Source: Ciona savignyi (lineage: Eukaryota; Chordata; Ascidiacea; Phlebobranchia; Cionidae). From it: DNA of 64,000 nt. A program made the translations under genes and the position numbers. Location of the stretch: NCBI GenBank assembly GCA_000149265.1, contig CH002567.1, positions 2,822,846-2,886,845 of the forward strand. The letters are read 5' to 3'. Each line of letters begins with the position of its first letter. The stretch's first letter is position 1. The notes beneath the pieces are model-generated. The model was not told the origin of the DNA and ran no database searches. It worked only from the letters and a program-made list of their open reading frames with translations. Shown one piece after another: positions 13,822 through 26,045 of the stretch.

Positions 13822-13854
13822 TTTTAATTTTTATTGCTTGCAATTTTTATCTAG
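13822..13854 (+). promoter_or_regulatory. 3' splice acceptor just before the phosphatase start codon
   Basis: A pyrimidine-rich run ends in TTTTTATCTAG at 13854, five bases before the ATG at 13859. It looks like a real acceptor, either of a 5' UTR intron or of spliced-leader trans-splicing, which is common in tunicates. The acceptor is why I prefer the ATG at 13859 over the open frame that starts at 13790. No spliced leader can be seen in genomic DNA, so the choice between cis and trans remains open. Confidence 0.5.
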
Positions 13855-13858
13855 GGAC

Positions 13859-16772
13859 ATGGGTCGCGTTGTTTTCGGATATGGGTTACTTAGAGGAACG
13901 GTCTTGAAACATAAGACGGTTGTCGCGTGTGGGATTGGTTTAGCGTTTTGTGCATTCTTGTGTTATTCGTTTATACATGAGGGCAGGCCTGGGAAAGTTC
14001 GCTCGACAGGCGTGGATTATGAAGGCCCCGATCTTTTCGATTCATTTGGGTTCATATACCCATACAACAACGAAGAGTTGGAGAAATTGGCGATAGGCGA
14101 GGCCGGCCCGAATCCTTTAGATCCTGATCGAGTTGTGGAAAACTTGATACAGCTTGAAGAAGAAGCTTTGGTTCAAGTAAAGTCCGAACTAAACCAGACA
14201 TCTCCGTTGAACAGGCCAGGTAGATGCAAAATAGTGATTGTAAATCACTAAATAAAGATCCCTGAATTTTTAATTATCACGGGAGATAGGGCAATTTTAG
14301 ATTATGCACAACAAACATCAAATTAAAACAAGCACATAATGTCTCATAGTGTGTATATTGACCTTAGTTTATGTTAATCTGTCGTTCCTTTTCAGTATAT
14401 GATGAAAGTGGGAACGAACTCGGACTACGGTTTCTAATAGTCAGCGACTGGGGTGGTAAACCTGAGCCACCTTATACCACGCACGCGCAAATGAACGTAG
14501 GAAGGGCAATGGCTGACTTTTCAACTCGGTACGATTGCTCTTTTGTGCTGTCGCTAGGAGACAACTTCTGTGATAAAGGAGTGAAAGACGTGAATGATCG
14601 TCGTTTTGAGGTATATTAAATTCTTATTTTAACCTCNNNNNNNNNNNNNNNNNNNNNNNNNNNNNNNNNNNNNNNNNNNNNNNNNNNNNNNNNNNNNNNN
14701 NNNNNNNNNNNNNNNNNNNNNNNNNNNNNNNNNNNNNNNNNNNNNNNNNNNNNNNNNNNNNNNNNNNNNNNNNNNNNNNNNNNNNNNNNNNNNNNNNNNN
14801 NNNNNNNNNNNNNNNNNNNNNNNNNNNNNNNNNNNNNNNNNNNNNNNNNNNNNNNNNNNNNNNNNNNNNNNNNNNNNNNNNNNNNNNNNNNNNNNNNNNN
14901 NNNNNNNNNNNNNNNNNNNNNNNNNNNNNNNNNNNNNNNNNNNNNNNNNNNNNNNNNNNNNNNNNNNNNNNNNNNNNNNNNNNNNNNNNNNNNNNNNNNN
15001 NNNNNNNNNNNNNNNNNNNNNNNNNNNNNNNNNNNNNNNNNNNNNNNNNNNNNNNNNNNNNNNNNNNNNNNNNNNNNNNNNNNNNNNNNNNNNNNNNNNN
15101 NNNNNNNNNNNNNNNNNNNNNNNNNNNNNNNNNNNNNNNNNNNNNNNNNNNNNNNNNNNNNNNNNNNNNNNNNNNNNNNNNNNNNNNNNNNNNNNNNNNN
15201 NNNNNNNNNNNNNNNNNNNNNNNNNNNNNNNNNNNNNNNNNNNNNNNNNNNNNNNNNNNNNNNNNNNNNNNNNNNNNNNNNNNNNNNNNNNNNNNNNNNN
15301 NNNNNNNNNNNNNNNNNNNNNNNNNNNNNNNNNNNNNNNNNNNNNNNNNNNNNNNNNNNNNNNNNNNNNNNNNNNNNNNNNNNNNNNNNNNNNNNNNNNN
15401 NNNNNNNNNNNNNNNNNNNNNNNNNNNNNNNNNNNNNNNNNNNNNNNNNNNNNNNNNNNNNNNNNNNNGGTGTTTTATTTATACTGTTAGTTTGTTGTGC
15501 GCGCTGTTTGACCGATGTCTGTATCTATACAAAAGGTGCCGTCAGCAGTTACTACTTCCTTATGGTTATTGTTCTTTTTTAATGAATGCACGCTTTTTCA
15601 GGCGCTGGGCATTTGAAAGCAAGTATTATAAGATGTCAGCGAATCTTCCGACCTTTCGTAATGTTTCGGTCGATTACATAATGATCGATACAGTGGAACT
15701 GTGCGGTATGCCTCCACCGAATGGGAAGGGTCAGCCGACAGGACCCACGAATATAACTGCAGCTGAAAAGCAATGGGCGTGGTTAGAGCACGCTTTAAAG
15801 AATTCAGGGTAAACTAAACGGTTTACAAACATTTAATACATCACCTACAATGTCCAATTAAAACATATTTCCATTGCAAAAATTAACTTCAAATTGTTAT
15901 TACCCGGAATAGTGTACACAGAAATATATTCGAAATACTTTCCTTTAGTTCTCCTAACCGAACAATATTTTATCAGCGCCGAGTACTTGGTAGTGGGTGG
16001 CCACTACCCGGTATATTCTGGTGGAAGGCATGGCTCGACAGATTGCCTGGTTAAGCGCTTGCAACCGATGCTTGATAAGTTTCGCGCCTCGGCCTATTTC
16101 TCTGGCCACGACCACAGTGTGCAGGTAAATGTAATATTTTATGTTTTAGTTCTAGGTCTATTTGGCTCACTTGGGATTGTGTTACTTCGGGAAATTTAAA
16201 GATTATTATTAACATTACAAAAAGATGAAAATACCAAATTTCAAACATTTCAGCATGTAAAATCATCAAACAACGGAGGCGTCCATTACTTTGTCGCTGG
16301 TGCAGCCAGCGCCGACGACGACCGCCCTGAACACTTAGATGGTATCTATTCTAACACTCGTTACTTTTGGACGAACCACCTTGATCACTCTGAAGGCGCG
16401 TTTATCTATTGTGACGTTAGAAAGGATAAGATGTCGGTTTCGTTCATCAAAAGCGACCAAAAAGTCCTTTACATTGCTACTATTCTACCACGAAGCAATC
16501 CAGCGAACTTGGCACCGGAAAACAGCGGAAACTGGCTGACGATTCCTGTTCTGCAGCAGCATAAAAGCGCTCCAATAAGGCCCAAGAATTTTCAACCGTA
16601 CCATCAACAGCGTTCACAACGTCCAAATGCATTTCAACAGTACAGACAGCGACAACAGGTTCAGCAGCAAAGGGCCCGTCAAGCGCAAAAAAATCAATGG
16701 AAAAATTCAATGCAAAATCGTCAAAAACAGCGACAACAGAGACAATATCATTACCGAGGACCAGCGCTATAG
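13859..16772 (+). CDS. Purple (tartrate-resistant) acid phosphatase, membrane-anchored
   Basis: A binuclear metallophosphatase of the ACP5/TRAP type. Visible exons are 13859-14219, 14396-14610, 15602-15808, 15977-16123 and 16254-16772; at least one more, with the GNHD motif, must lie in the sequence gap. Family motifs seen are FLIVSDWGG, LSLGDNF, DVNDRRFE, IDTVELCG, VGGHYPVYS and FSGHDHS, which supply the Asp and His metal ligands. The residue after GDNF is Cys (TGT), where ACP5 enzymes have the Fe(III)-binding Tyr. The N-terminus has a basic stretch, then about 20 hydrophobic residues (about 20-39), then an acidic linker, suggesting a type II membrane protein instead of the usual cleaved signal. 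The last 70 residues or so are rich in Gln and Arg, which is not typical of the family. Orthology to ACP5 itself is inferred. Confidence 0.9.
14637..15468. other. Assembly gap (832 N)
   Basis: A run of N bases inside the phosphatase gene. It hides the exon or exons between RRFE and RRWAFESKYY, a stretch that in TRAP enzymes includes the Asn metal ligand of GNHD. Confidence 0.99.
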
Positions 16773-17265
16773 AATGTCATTGTGTTACCATCCATATCAT
16801 TTAGATACTCAAGTGTTCATTTTAGAATTTTCATCATATTTACTGTTAATTATTAAAAAAACGTGGCACCTCATTATCTATATTAACTGCTTGACGAACG
16901 TTATAGGCGAAAAAAGGCAAATTTCACTTTTGTGCTTAACTATGGCGCAAGCTTTTCGCAGGACGCAAATCAAAGTTGTCCGCTTCTGTTTGAAATGTTG
17001 GTCACGTGGTTATGTGGTCATGTGGGCGTATTTGACGCAAGTTAAATTGCGGTGGAATCAGCAATGTTGGTCGGATAAGCAGCGTCTCAATGTTTATCCA
17101 GGCATCACCGATAAGTCCAACAGTTCTGTTCAAGTACCGTGCAAATACATTAGGCAAGCCTGGACTGTGTTTATTGACAAACAGAAAGATTTTCGAACTC
17201 TGTCAAAGTTACAAATGATTCTCGAAACATCCTTTAGAGTTTAGGGCTACAGCAAACCTCCATGT

Positions 17266-17271
17266 AATAAA
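17266..17271 (+). terminator. Poly(A) signal of the phosphatase gene
   Basis: AATAAA lies about 495 bases after the phosphatase stop codon. It is the first canonical signal in a plausible position on this strand. Confidence 0.5.
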
Positions 17272-17289
17272 ACGTCTATAATAAGCTTT

Positions 17290-18805
17290 GGTATCAAATT
17301 TTCACTTTCTAACCTGTGCCCCATAATAATGTCATTTATTTAATATTCTTTTATGGCTTTTGTTGAGCAACGTATGGATACACAAATATATTGGCGTACG
17401 CGTTTATGTGGAGATATACAGGATATGTAGTTTCTGACGTGAAATCCCCATTCTGCTGTAAAAATGATTTGTTTTGGCCCTTTGTTGAGCTTTTTGTGAA
17501 AAACAAGCCTTACAAAATATTTTTCCGCCGTGATTCGCTTTTTGGTAGCACAGGTTAAAACCTGATGCAAAACATAAGTAGAACAACAGAGCGAACTCAT
17601 TTCCTTGCAGGCGTGTCATATACTGACCGATCATGTGTCCACCGAATTGAAAACATTTGATTGACATAATATTAAAAACAGTGTGTTTGTTCAAATGTGC
17701 CGGGCTACGACCGTTTAAAATTTTATAGACAGGTTAACGATCTGAAAGGAATAAGAAAAGAATGAAAACGTCACAATTTCAATAACGATTCACGCCATCG
17801 ATTTACAGTGTTTGAGGCGTACACAGTAAGACGTTTTTACTGCTTTTACGAATCACTTGGTCGTGATCTTTGATCCAGGGTCCAATTGTAATATTTGCAT
17901 CTCGTCGACATATTAGTTACATGACAGAACTCAGAAGTTGCAATTATAATATTACACCACAACAATGCCCGAGGGTTTGAATGACCAGTTGGTGTTTAGA
18001 AAACGAATCATTATTACAAGTCACCAACAGTTGCTGTGGGCATTTTTAAATGTGAATACTACGCATCTACACAACACCTATAAAAATGAATTCTGATATA
18101 ACAAAAAACATCACCTCAATAAAGGGCCCAAGCGCGAATGCGGTAGTGAAATCAGAACTTTGGCGATGTTATGTGTATATGCGTTGAAGTGTATGTAAAT
18201 AAGACAAAGGTGAAAACGTTTACGGTCCAAAGTTTTGCTCTATTTTAAGGTCGGCACTTGCCGAATCCGATTTGCAGCAGTTTGCTCCACGTCACATAAA
18301 TAGGAGATGCGCTCGACTAATATTGAAACCCAGCGGACTTTGGACCGGTCGACTTTCTGTGACGTTTTTCTCTTATTTTTCTCAAGGCTCAACGTGAATA
18401 TGTAGGTCAACTTGAGATAGTAGTTTTGTTTGTCCGGGATTTCAATTTGATAAAAAATTTAGATCATTAAATTGCACCGGTACAAACAAACACATTGCAT
18501 GGTGTGTATTGCGCAAACATCGCTTATTGTTATCGCTGATTACCACATTTCTTGTGTAACCTTGTTAAGCACACTATATATGAAACAAATACTGACAGAT
18601 TGCATAATGCACACAAATAATGATGTAGTCGAAATGCAAGCAATGCTATAGGTGGTGAGAAAGATATTTCACCATGTTCCTCATATGTGGACTTTAATCC
18701 AATCCAGGGCAAAACAGATTGCACAACCGAGGATTTTGTTTAGCGCCCCCTATCGAAAACCGACTCCTTTCTCTCGTCTTTATTTTCTTTGTCCGAAATT
18801 CGTGG
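17290..18805. other. Spacer between phosphatase and lipid-transfer gene
   Basis: No gene was recognised. A minus-strand open frame at 17404-17694 has a few Cys residues but no ordered zinc-binding pattern, so I do not call it. The last few hundred bases are presumably promoter sequence of the following gene. Confidence 0.4.
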
Positions 18806-18809
18806 TTGT

Positions 18810-18817
18810 TATAAAAG
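18810..18817 (+). promoter_or_regulatory. TATA box of the large lipid-transfer protein gene
   Basis: TATAAAAG lies 50 bases before the ATG at 18867. A transcription start about 30 bases downstream would leave a 5' UTR of 25-30 nt. A strong TATA box fits a highly expressed, tissue-restricted secretory gene. Confidence 0.6.
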
Positions 18818-18866
18818 CGAGCGAATCGTTCCGCAAATCGGACCAGCGAAAAGTGAACCCAATAAG

Positions 18867-21800
18867 ATGGAGCTACACGCATTCATCTTGAGTTTGTTAT
18901 TACTGACGATTGTCTCAGATACAGAATCACGTAAGTACGAAATTAAATTAAAGTTCAATTAAGTGCATGTTAACGTATTTCGTAGCGAGTCTACTGCTAA
19001 TTCACAAAGAATTGCCGCAGCTTAAACCATTGCAGAACGATAACATATATCGTCTTAAACAATATTTGTGTTCTTATATCATTCTTGTATAAGTGGTACA
19101 CTATAGTATCGGTTATAAGCTAATAATTTCGTTGTGCGTCTTAGTGTGGTTAATTTTGTGTAAATATCGATATTTTAGATAATATCCGGGACTTTCGCTT
19201 ATATTTTTGCGTTCTTATACCTCCATATAGTAATATTCATTTTAGTTTTGCTCGAAAAGCGGTTAGCATTGCGTGTAACCTGCCATTGCGTCTTGTTTTT
19301 CCCGATAAGCTTGTTTGCGATCAGGCAATGACGTTGCGTTGCACAGGTTTTAAAGCCCAGCTGACACAGCAATCTACACAACTGCATTTGTTTATTAATG
19401 CATGCTTTAATAATGATGATACTTGGTGATGAAAATTGAGTGTTAATAAATATTTAAGTGTTTAGGTTTTATACTACAGTTTAATATCGGAATTGGTTTT
19501 CGGCGAATTCCATTTGCGCTTGCGAATTTACTAAAATGTGTTTTGATCACGCTTAAGTCCGCCAACGCAATTTAAGGCAACTTATTAGTGGGTTAAACTT
19601 GTTTTGCACGCAACTTTTGGCAATTTTGCATGCCATTACTTAAATCAGTATCGAACCACGCAATTTAAAGAAGGTCAATTTCTTGCGTTATTGTCGCGAA
19701 AGTCGAATCAGGAAATGATTTGTATTGATCGGCAATCATTCTTTAAATGGGTTGAGAAAAGTCTTGTATTGTTTGCAAGTTGAATATTGTGCGATTTTTT
19801 TTTGCATCCTGCGTTTTATAAAGCAACATCCAGATAGTGTAATAATCTAAGTCTATGCCAAATGATAAAACTTGCTGTCAACAATTTAGTCGGCCTACTT
19901 GCCCTCGTTTGAACTCTTGTTTTGGGGAACTCGCTCTCCTTCAGATATCAAAAATTAGGTCAACCGGTGTTTTTCTGTAGTGTTATACCTGTAAACCAAC
20001 CTCTTGTTTACGACATCGGTCAGCGGATCAGTTTTATCTTAAAACTCCGGCTTTGTTTCGTACCTCGTTTACGCAAAGTCAAGTCCCACGGCGAAGTGCG
20101 GCAAAGCACGTTGATTTCTTTGTTTTCGACCTCTCAGCTGACTTAACTCAGGCGTGACGAGTCGTCTGCCTGAAGCAGATAATTATGTTATCGGGGAGAG
20201 AGAGTGTGTGGAAAACATTCGCCTTTTAAATGACTTATCACCGTGGGGATCTCAGCAAGGGCGAAAATAAATGTGCCGATATTATGTTTTCAAAATTATA
20301 ATGTTAATCATTTCTTTTCATTGTTGCAGTAAATTTTAATATAAATATCGCCTGGGGGTTCAGTTTAAATGTTTTTAGTGTTTTATAACTGCGAAGTGAA
20401 AACAAAGTTTGTGATCGTTTGTACATTAACTTCTATTGCGCCATCCTTAAACCGCCGGGTTATGGCAGTTGTAAATCAATTAAACTCGTATCAGTGGCGC
20501 ACACTTGTCGCGACCTTCGTTCAGAAGCTTCATATAAATTGCCGTTTCAGCGATTTTGACTGCTTCGAACCAAACCTCCCACTTTACTCTCCTCCTCTCT
20601 TTTGTTAAAACTCGTTCGCTCAGCGTGTGGCCTTCCGAAGAAGTGCGCAACGCAGTGATGTGTATAATTCGGAACAAATTCAATACCCCTGTGTTTTCTT
20701 CCACGTAAGCCCACTATCGCTAACATTTTCGCGGTTTGGAATAAAACATCCACAAACATTCTTTTCCGCCACTGAATTGGACTTTGCCCGAGTCCGGTAA
20801 CGAAAATTGCAGCTGTTGTTTTTTCTTCTTCAAACCGTGCAGAGATTTGCAGCGACTCTTGTGGCTGACCCACAAAGCGGTTCTCGCGACCTTTTAAGCG
20901 AGTTCATTTTATTTTGGTCCGCTAACGGTCTTTTAAATAGTCAAAAACATTGTTTTATTTAAACGGGTGAAAGTCCATGTTATTACAGGCCACTCCTTTC
21001 ACCACTTATAACTTATATTACAGGATCTCTGGACAATTCGCTTCAGTGCGCAACAACATGCGAAGGTATGACCCAATTTTAAACAAAAATATTTTGATCC
21101 AAAACCGCACACATTTGACATCACTTTTTTACAGACCCTCTTAACTTCGCATACAGCGTTGGCTATACATACCAATACACCTACAACGCTGTTGTTACCA
21201 GTAGTTTTTATGAGGAATCTACTGAAGGCCAACGATCTACCGTACAGATACAAGCATCATTATTGGTTGACGTATTGACGCCATGTGAACTTGTTCTGAG
21301 GGTTAGTTACCATTATTTTACATGTTCATAAAATGAATGGTAAAATATCACACAAGTTATTAACAAATATTTTGGCTAACCACAAACTGGACTAAACAAT
21401 TTTTTTGGGTTCAAACAAAACTTGGGAAAGCCCTGCTGAATAATTTTGGGTTTTGGAACTGCAATTTGCCACTCATAAGAGACTAAACAAATGTGGGCTT
21501 ACACTTAAAAGTAATTAATTAAAATCGGGAGTGCAGCCATAAAGGTAAAAAGTAGTTTTGGAAACATGTACCCAACAAACTTCTTAGTCAAGATACAGGC
21601 TACAACATGATAAAATTGCAATATTCCAGTATGAGTTATTAATAATGCATCTTAATGTCATTAAATATAATCTTTGTTTCTATTTTTAATTTTTTACCAA
21701 AAGCTTTTTATTTCTGTTTGTATTAATTATGCCTGGTGAAAAAAACAACAATATGAATTACTTTGCTAATGTATTTGCCATCCAATACATTTAGGTAACT

Positions 21801-24800
21801 CAGGCATCAATCGACACGCCAGGAGTAGCAGAATGGGAGAGGAGCTTGTTAAGCAACCCTCTTCACTTCAATCTGCAAGACGGAAAGATACCGGAAATCT
21901 GTGCCTCCAATAACGACCCTGCATGGGTGCTGAACATCAAACGTGGCATGCTGTCCGCCTTCCAAGTTTCCACCGTGGAGGAGGCTGGTAATGTTAGAGA
22001 GGTAAGAGCAAAGAAATATCTAAATGCTGCTGTACAGCATTCACCACAGATAACACAAATTTTTAAAGTTGTCTGTTTATTATATGTACAGTACTTGTAT
22101 ATATTTTTACCTGAAGCTAAGCAATATTGTGTTTTTAAGGAAAAAACTTACTCGTTTTACTTAAAGCAAAGCAGTATTATCCTTTTTAAATAAAAAGAAA
22201 CCCCCCACGAAACCCAATTTAATTCTTATCCAGGTTGATGTTACTGGAGATTGCCAGTCATTTGTGGATGTAGAAACTTCAGGGAACACCAAAGTTTTCA
22301 CCAAGCAGAAGGACTACAACACATGTGCAGGCAGAGACCAACATCTGCTGTTCTCCCACTTCACCCCTTACCCAAGTGATTCTGTAAGTTGTTTTAGTTT
22401 TAAACAAAAAATTCCCAATTTGTAGTCATTTTCCTTTTCGATAACCTCAGGCATTTCAATACAATTATTCATGTTTATAAACATATTCACTGTACAATAA
22501 TCATTTGAAGTATTGTTAAAAAATACTTTCCATTTACAGCCTAGGCAGAACTTCATCTACAGCCAACAGACATGCACACAGCAAGTAAGAGGCCTCATGC
22601 TATATTCCACCATGTGCAGTGAACAACACACATTCCGGCCGTTCAGCACCTCTGAGAGTGGGGCAAGGACCTCCATCACCCAACACCTTACATATTCTGG
22701 AAAATCCCGCACTTATGGAGCAGAGCAACGTAAGAATCATCCTAGACAATTTCAGACAGTTTTAATCCATCTCATGGCATTCCTGTTTTAATTATAAGAA
22801 TTTACAATAATTGTGATTATATAATTAATATTATGTTAATAGAATATATTACTTATAACAATCACACTTATACTTTTCATTTTAGTTGGAAACTCCGATG
22901 CTAGACGTACAACTCTGGCATTTGACAATGAAAAAGTAGTAAGGGGGCTGTCTTCAGACATCTCTGAGCTTCAAACTTTGTTTACCTCTGTATGCCATAC
23001 TATGTCACTTGAGAATTACAAACAGGTTTGCTCATCATTTTTAATTGAAATTTCAAAATACAATAAAATTCTAACAATAACATTTAATTCAGGTCGCTCA
23101 AGATTTTATTCAGATGGTTTTCCTGCTAAGAAAGTTGGATGTTTCTGCTTTGCAGCAATCTTACAGTGCTTTGGACGGTGCATGCCCTCAATGGGAATCT
23201 GCTCTGAAGTGAGTATAGTGTTGACCCTAAAAATCAATGCACCAGCATGTCCATTGTGCCTTTAACTAAAGTTCCACCGTAGCAAATTCTAAAAAATATT
23301 ATACTCTGACTCAAAAACATCAGGATAAAAAATAACCCAATTCTTGTGTTCACAGGGAGATGTTCCGGGATTCTCTGCAGTGGTGTGGTAGCGAGGGATG
23401 TGTTGTATTCCAGACACGACTTATTGCTGCCGGTACTGATGCAGTTGATGATGACACAGCAGCACGATGGTTAACTGGCATGAGCATGATCACCCAACCA
23501 ACTCAATCCATGTTGGAAGGCCTCACTGTAAGTTATGGTTTCATTGGAATTTGACTAGATAATTATAATGATTATCACTTACTTTTGCAAAATAGTAAGC
23601 AAAATAGATTTTAATGTATATCAATTAATTTTGCAAAATAGTGCTTTTATTTTATGGAATAAACTACATATATTTTTCAATTTTGGTGTTACAAAAGTGT
23701 GCAGCATTACTGGGATCCTTAAATCCTTTTTCACTACACCATGCATATCAGAATATGTACACAATCTAATTCTCCATTTTCTTTAGGCTGTGGCAAGAAA
23801 TGGCAGATTGAAGGAGAAGGCATACTTGACCACAGGAACCTTAATCCACAAGATCTGTTCATCAGAATCGACCAACTGTTTGACGCAACCCATCGTCTCA
23901 ACTGCTGTCGACTTTTTCCAGGACAAACTTGGCTACAACTGCAGAACAACCAACCCAGAATCCAAGAAAGAGGTTTGATCAATTTGTTGTTACATTTTAC
24001 AACATTTTTATTCTACCTTAATACAGTTAATTGCTAAAGCCAAGATTGGTAATGGTAGTCCATTTATGAGATATGGTTTTGTAAAATAGTGCTGGCAAGT
24101 ATCTAAGACATTACAAATTAGAGATTATTGTAGGAAGATATTAGATATAGCAATATACAACGTAATTTTCATGCAGATTCTCCTTGCGTTGAGAAGTCTG
24201 GGTAATGCAGGAAGATTCAGTGCAATCAACACCATCTCTGCATGTGCTGTGGAGCCGGAAAATGACATGGAAACCAGGATCTCAGCAGTTGAAGCTTTCA
24301 GAAGACTGCCTTGCAATTCAGACGTAAGTTGAATTTTATGTGTTTTTGGAAAGCTAATACTTTTAGGGTAAACTAAACCGAAACTTAGGTTAAAATATGC
24401 AAAAAGTACATAAAAGCATGGTTATATATTTTAAGCCAATAATAAGTGTCCCATATATTTCTCCAACAAGGTGTGTAAACCAACTATTTATATGTGGGTT
24501 ATTTAAACATCTGTTTTCTAAAGAAAGTGGCTGTTAAGAGGTGTAAACGTAACCATAATTTCTACCTTCCAGAGGTCGGCAATTTCTCGTATCATTTTCA
24601 ACAACGAACTAGATGCTGAGCTGAGAATTTCATCCTTCCTTGCTATGATGCAGTGCCCAACACCATCCTTCATCTCTCAGATCAATGCAATGCTTGACAC
24701 TGAACCAGTTAGGCAAGGTAATTGATTGTAAACTGCATTGTAGATAAACCTACAAAACAGTGCACTGAAAAATATAAAAACATAAATAAATAAAGCAAAT

Positions 24801-26045
24801 ATGGTAAAAGACATTGTAAACCCATCTTAGCTCGTCAATAAATCATGTTCTTCTGCAATAAAATTGTGGTTAAATACATAAACTTATGTTATTTATGTTT
24901 TTCTGTGATTCTGTGTAAAATAAAACCAATATCACTTTCCAGTTGCAAGCTTTGTGTGGACGCACTTTCATAAAATGCTGGAATCGACTGATCCATTGAA
25001 AGGCTACTTAAAGGCTCTGCTTCACGAAACAGCATTTTCCAAGAAATACGACCTTGACCCAAGAAAGTACTCTCGCTTCTATGAGACATCCCTGTTCTCT
25101 GGTATGTTTTGATTAATCAATGATATATTACCTATTGCACTGGGAGCTTTTTAAACTAGTAAATTTGAGGTGAAAATGTGGCAAATGAAATCAAAAATTT
25201 AACAAGTAAATATTAGGATTTGTTTTAAAAGGATTGTAAAAAATAGATAGAACACCAAATAATGAACACACCGCAGTAGCCCCCGACCATACTTACTCTT
25301 AGCACACAGTAATCTGGCCCTTACTTTGATGTTGTTGTTTCATCCCACAGTTAAGTTAAAAAAATAATAGGCTTACATAGACCTGAATCTTATAAATTTC
25401 ACCCACAGAGCAACTGAATGCCGGAGCAACTATTGAGAGCAGCTTGATTTGGTCAACAAAATCATTTGTACCAAGAAGTGCGAACCTTAACTTTACAGTG
25501 GATGTTTTCGGACAGGCTGTCAATCTGTTTGAGGTACTTATTGTAAAATGCATAATTAATCAATGCAACTGATTAGCAGTGCACCAATGTACCTGTCAAA
25601 CTAACATGTTTGTATACAAGGTCATATTTAATCTATTACATCTGCACCTTTTAATGCATTTTTAGATGTTTAATACATATTTTACTATGTTTACTTATCA
25701 AACTTACATGTTTGTATTTAATATACTTACACATTTTTATAGTGTATTTTGAAACCAGCGGTGCATACACTACATACAGAGATGGATTAATTATATGACC
25801 TTTTTTGATAAACTTTTGTATGAATGATCAATGATGACTTTCCACAGGTTGGAGGTCGTGTTGAAGGAGTTGAGACCTTGATCCAGTCATTCATGGGACC
25901 AAAAGGATTCCTCAAGAACAATCCTCTCAGCGATTTATTCATGGCTCCCGACGATGAACCAGAAGATGAAGAGGTGGAGGTCTTAGATGAAGAAAGGTCC
26001 TCTCGATCTACGGACGACACTAGACTTGTTGAACTCCAGACTCAA
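18867..26045 (+). other. Lipid-transfer protein: signal peptide and vitellogenin N-domain exons
   Basis: Fifteen exons encode residues 1-736. Residues 1-16 or so (MELHAFILSLLLLTIVS) form a signal peptide. Residues about 30-620 fit the vitellogenin_N/lipovitellin beta-barrel and helical domain, with paired Cys and the motifs NIKRGMLSAFQ and LLALRSLGNAG. The last of these exons carries a very acidic stretch (DDEPEDEEVEVLDEE) followed by RSSR-S at residues 720-723, a minimal furin-type site. Intron 1 is 2.1 kb and nothing else was recognised in it; the other introns are mostly 100-450 bases. Confidence 0.85.

Noticed and set aside
13790-13858. Upstream ATG of the phosphatase at 13790
   Set aside because: The stretch to 13854 is a pyrimidine-rich 3' splice site ending TCTAG, so it is more likely intron or outron than coding.
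16627-17244. Open frame overlapping the end of the phosphatase gene
   Set aside because: It runs in a different frame from the phosphatase tail through the 3' UTR, and has no protein-family character.
17404-17694. Minus-strand open frame of 96 codons with several Cys
   Set aside because: The Cys spacing is not that of a zinc finger or LIM domain, no splice sites or start context stand out, and overlapping frames are also open in this AT-rich spacer.
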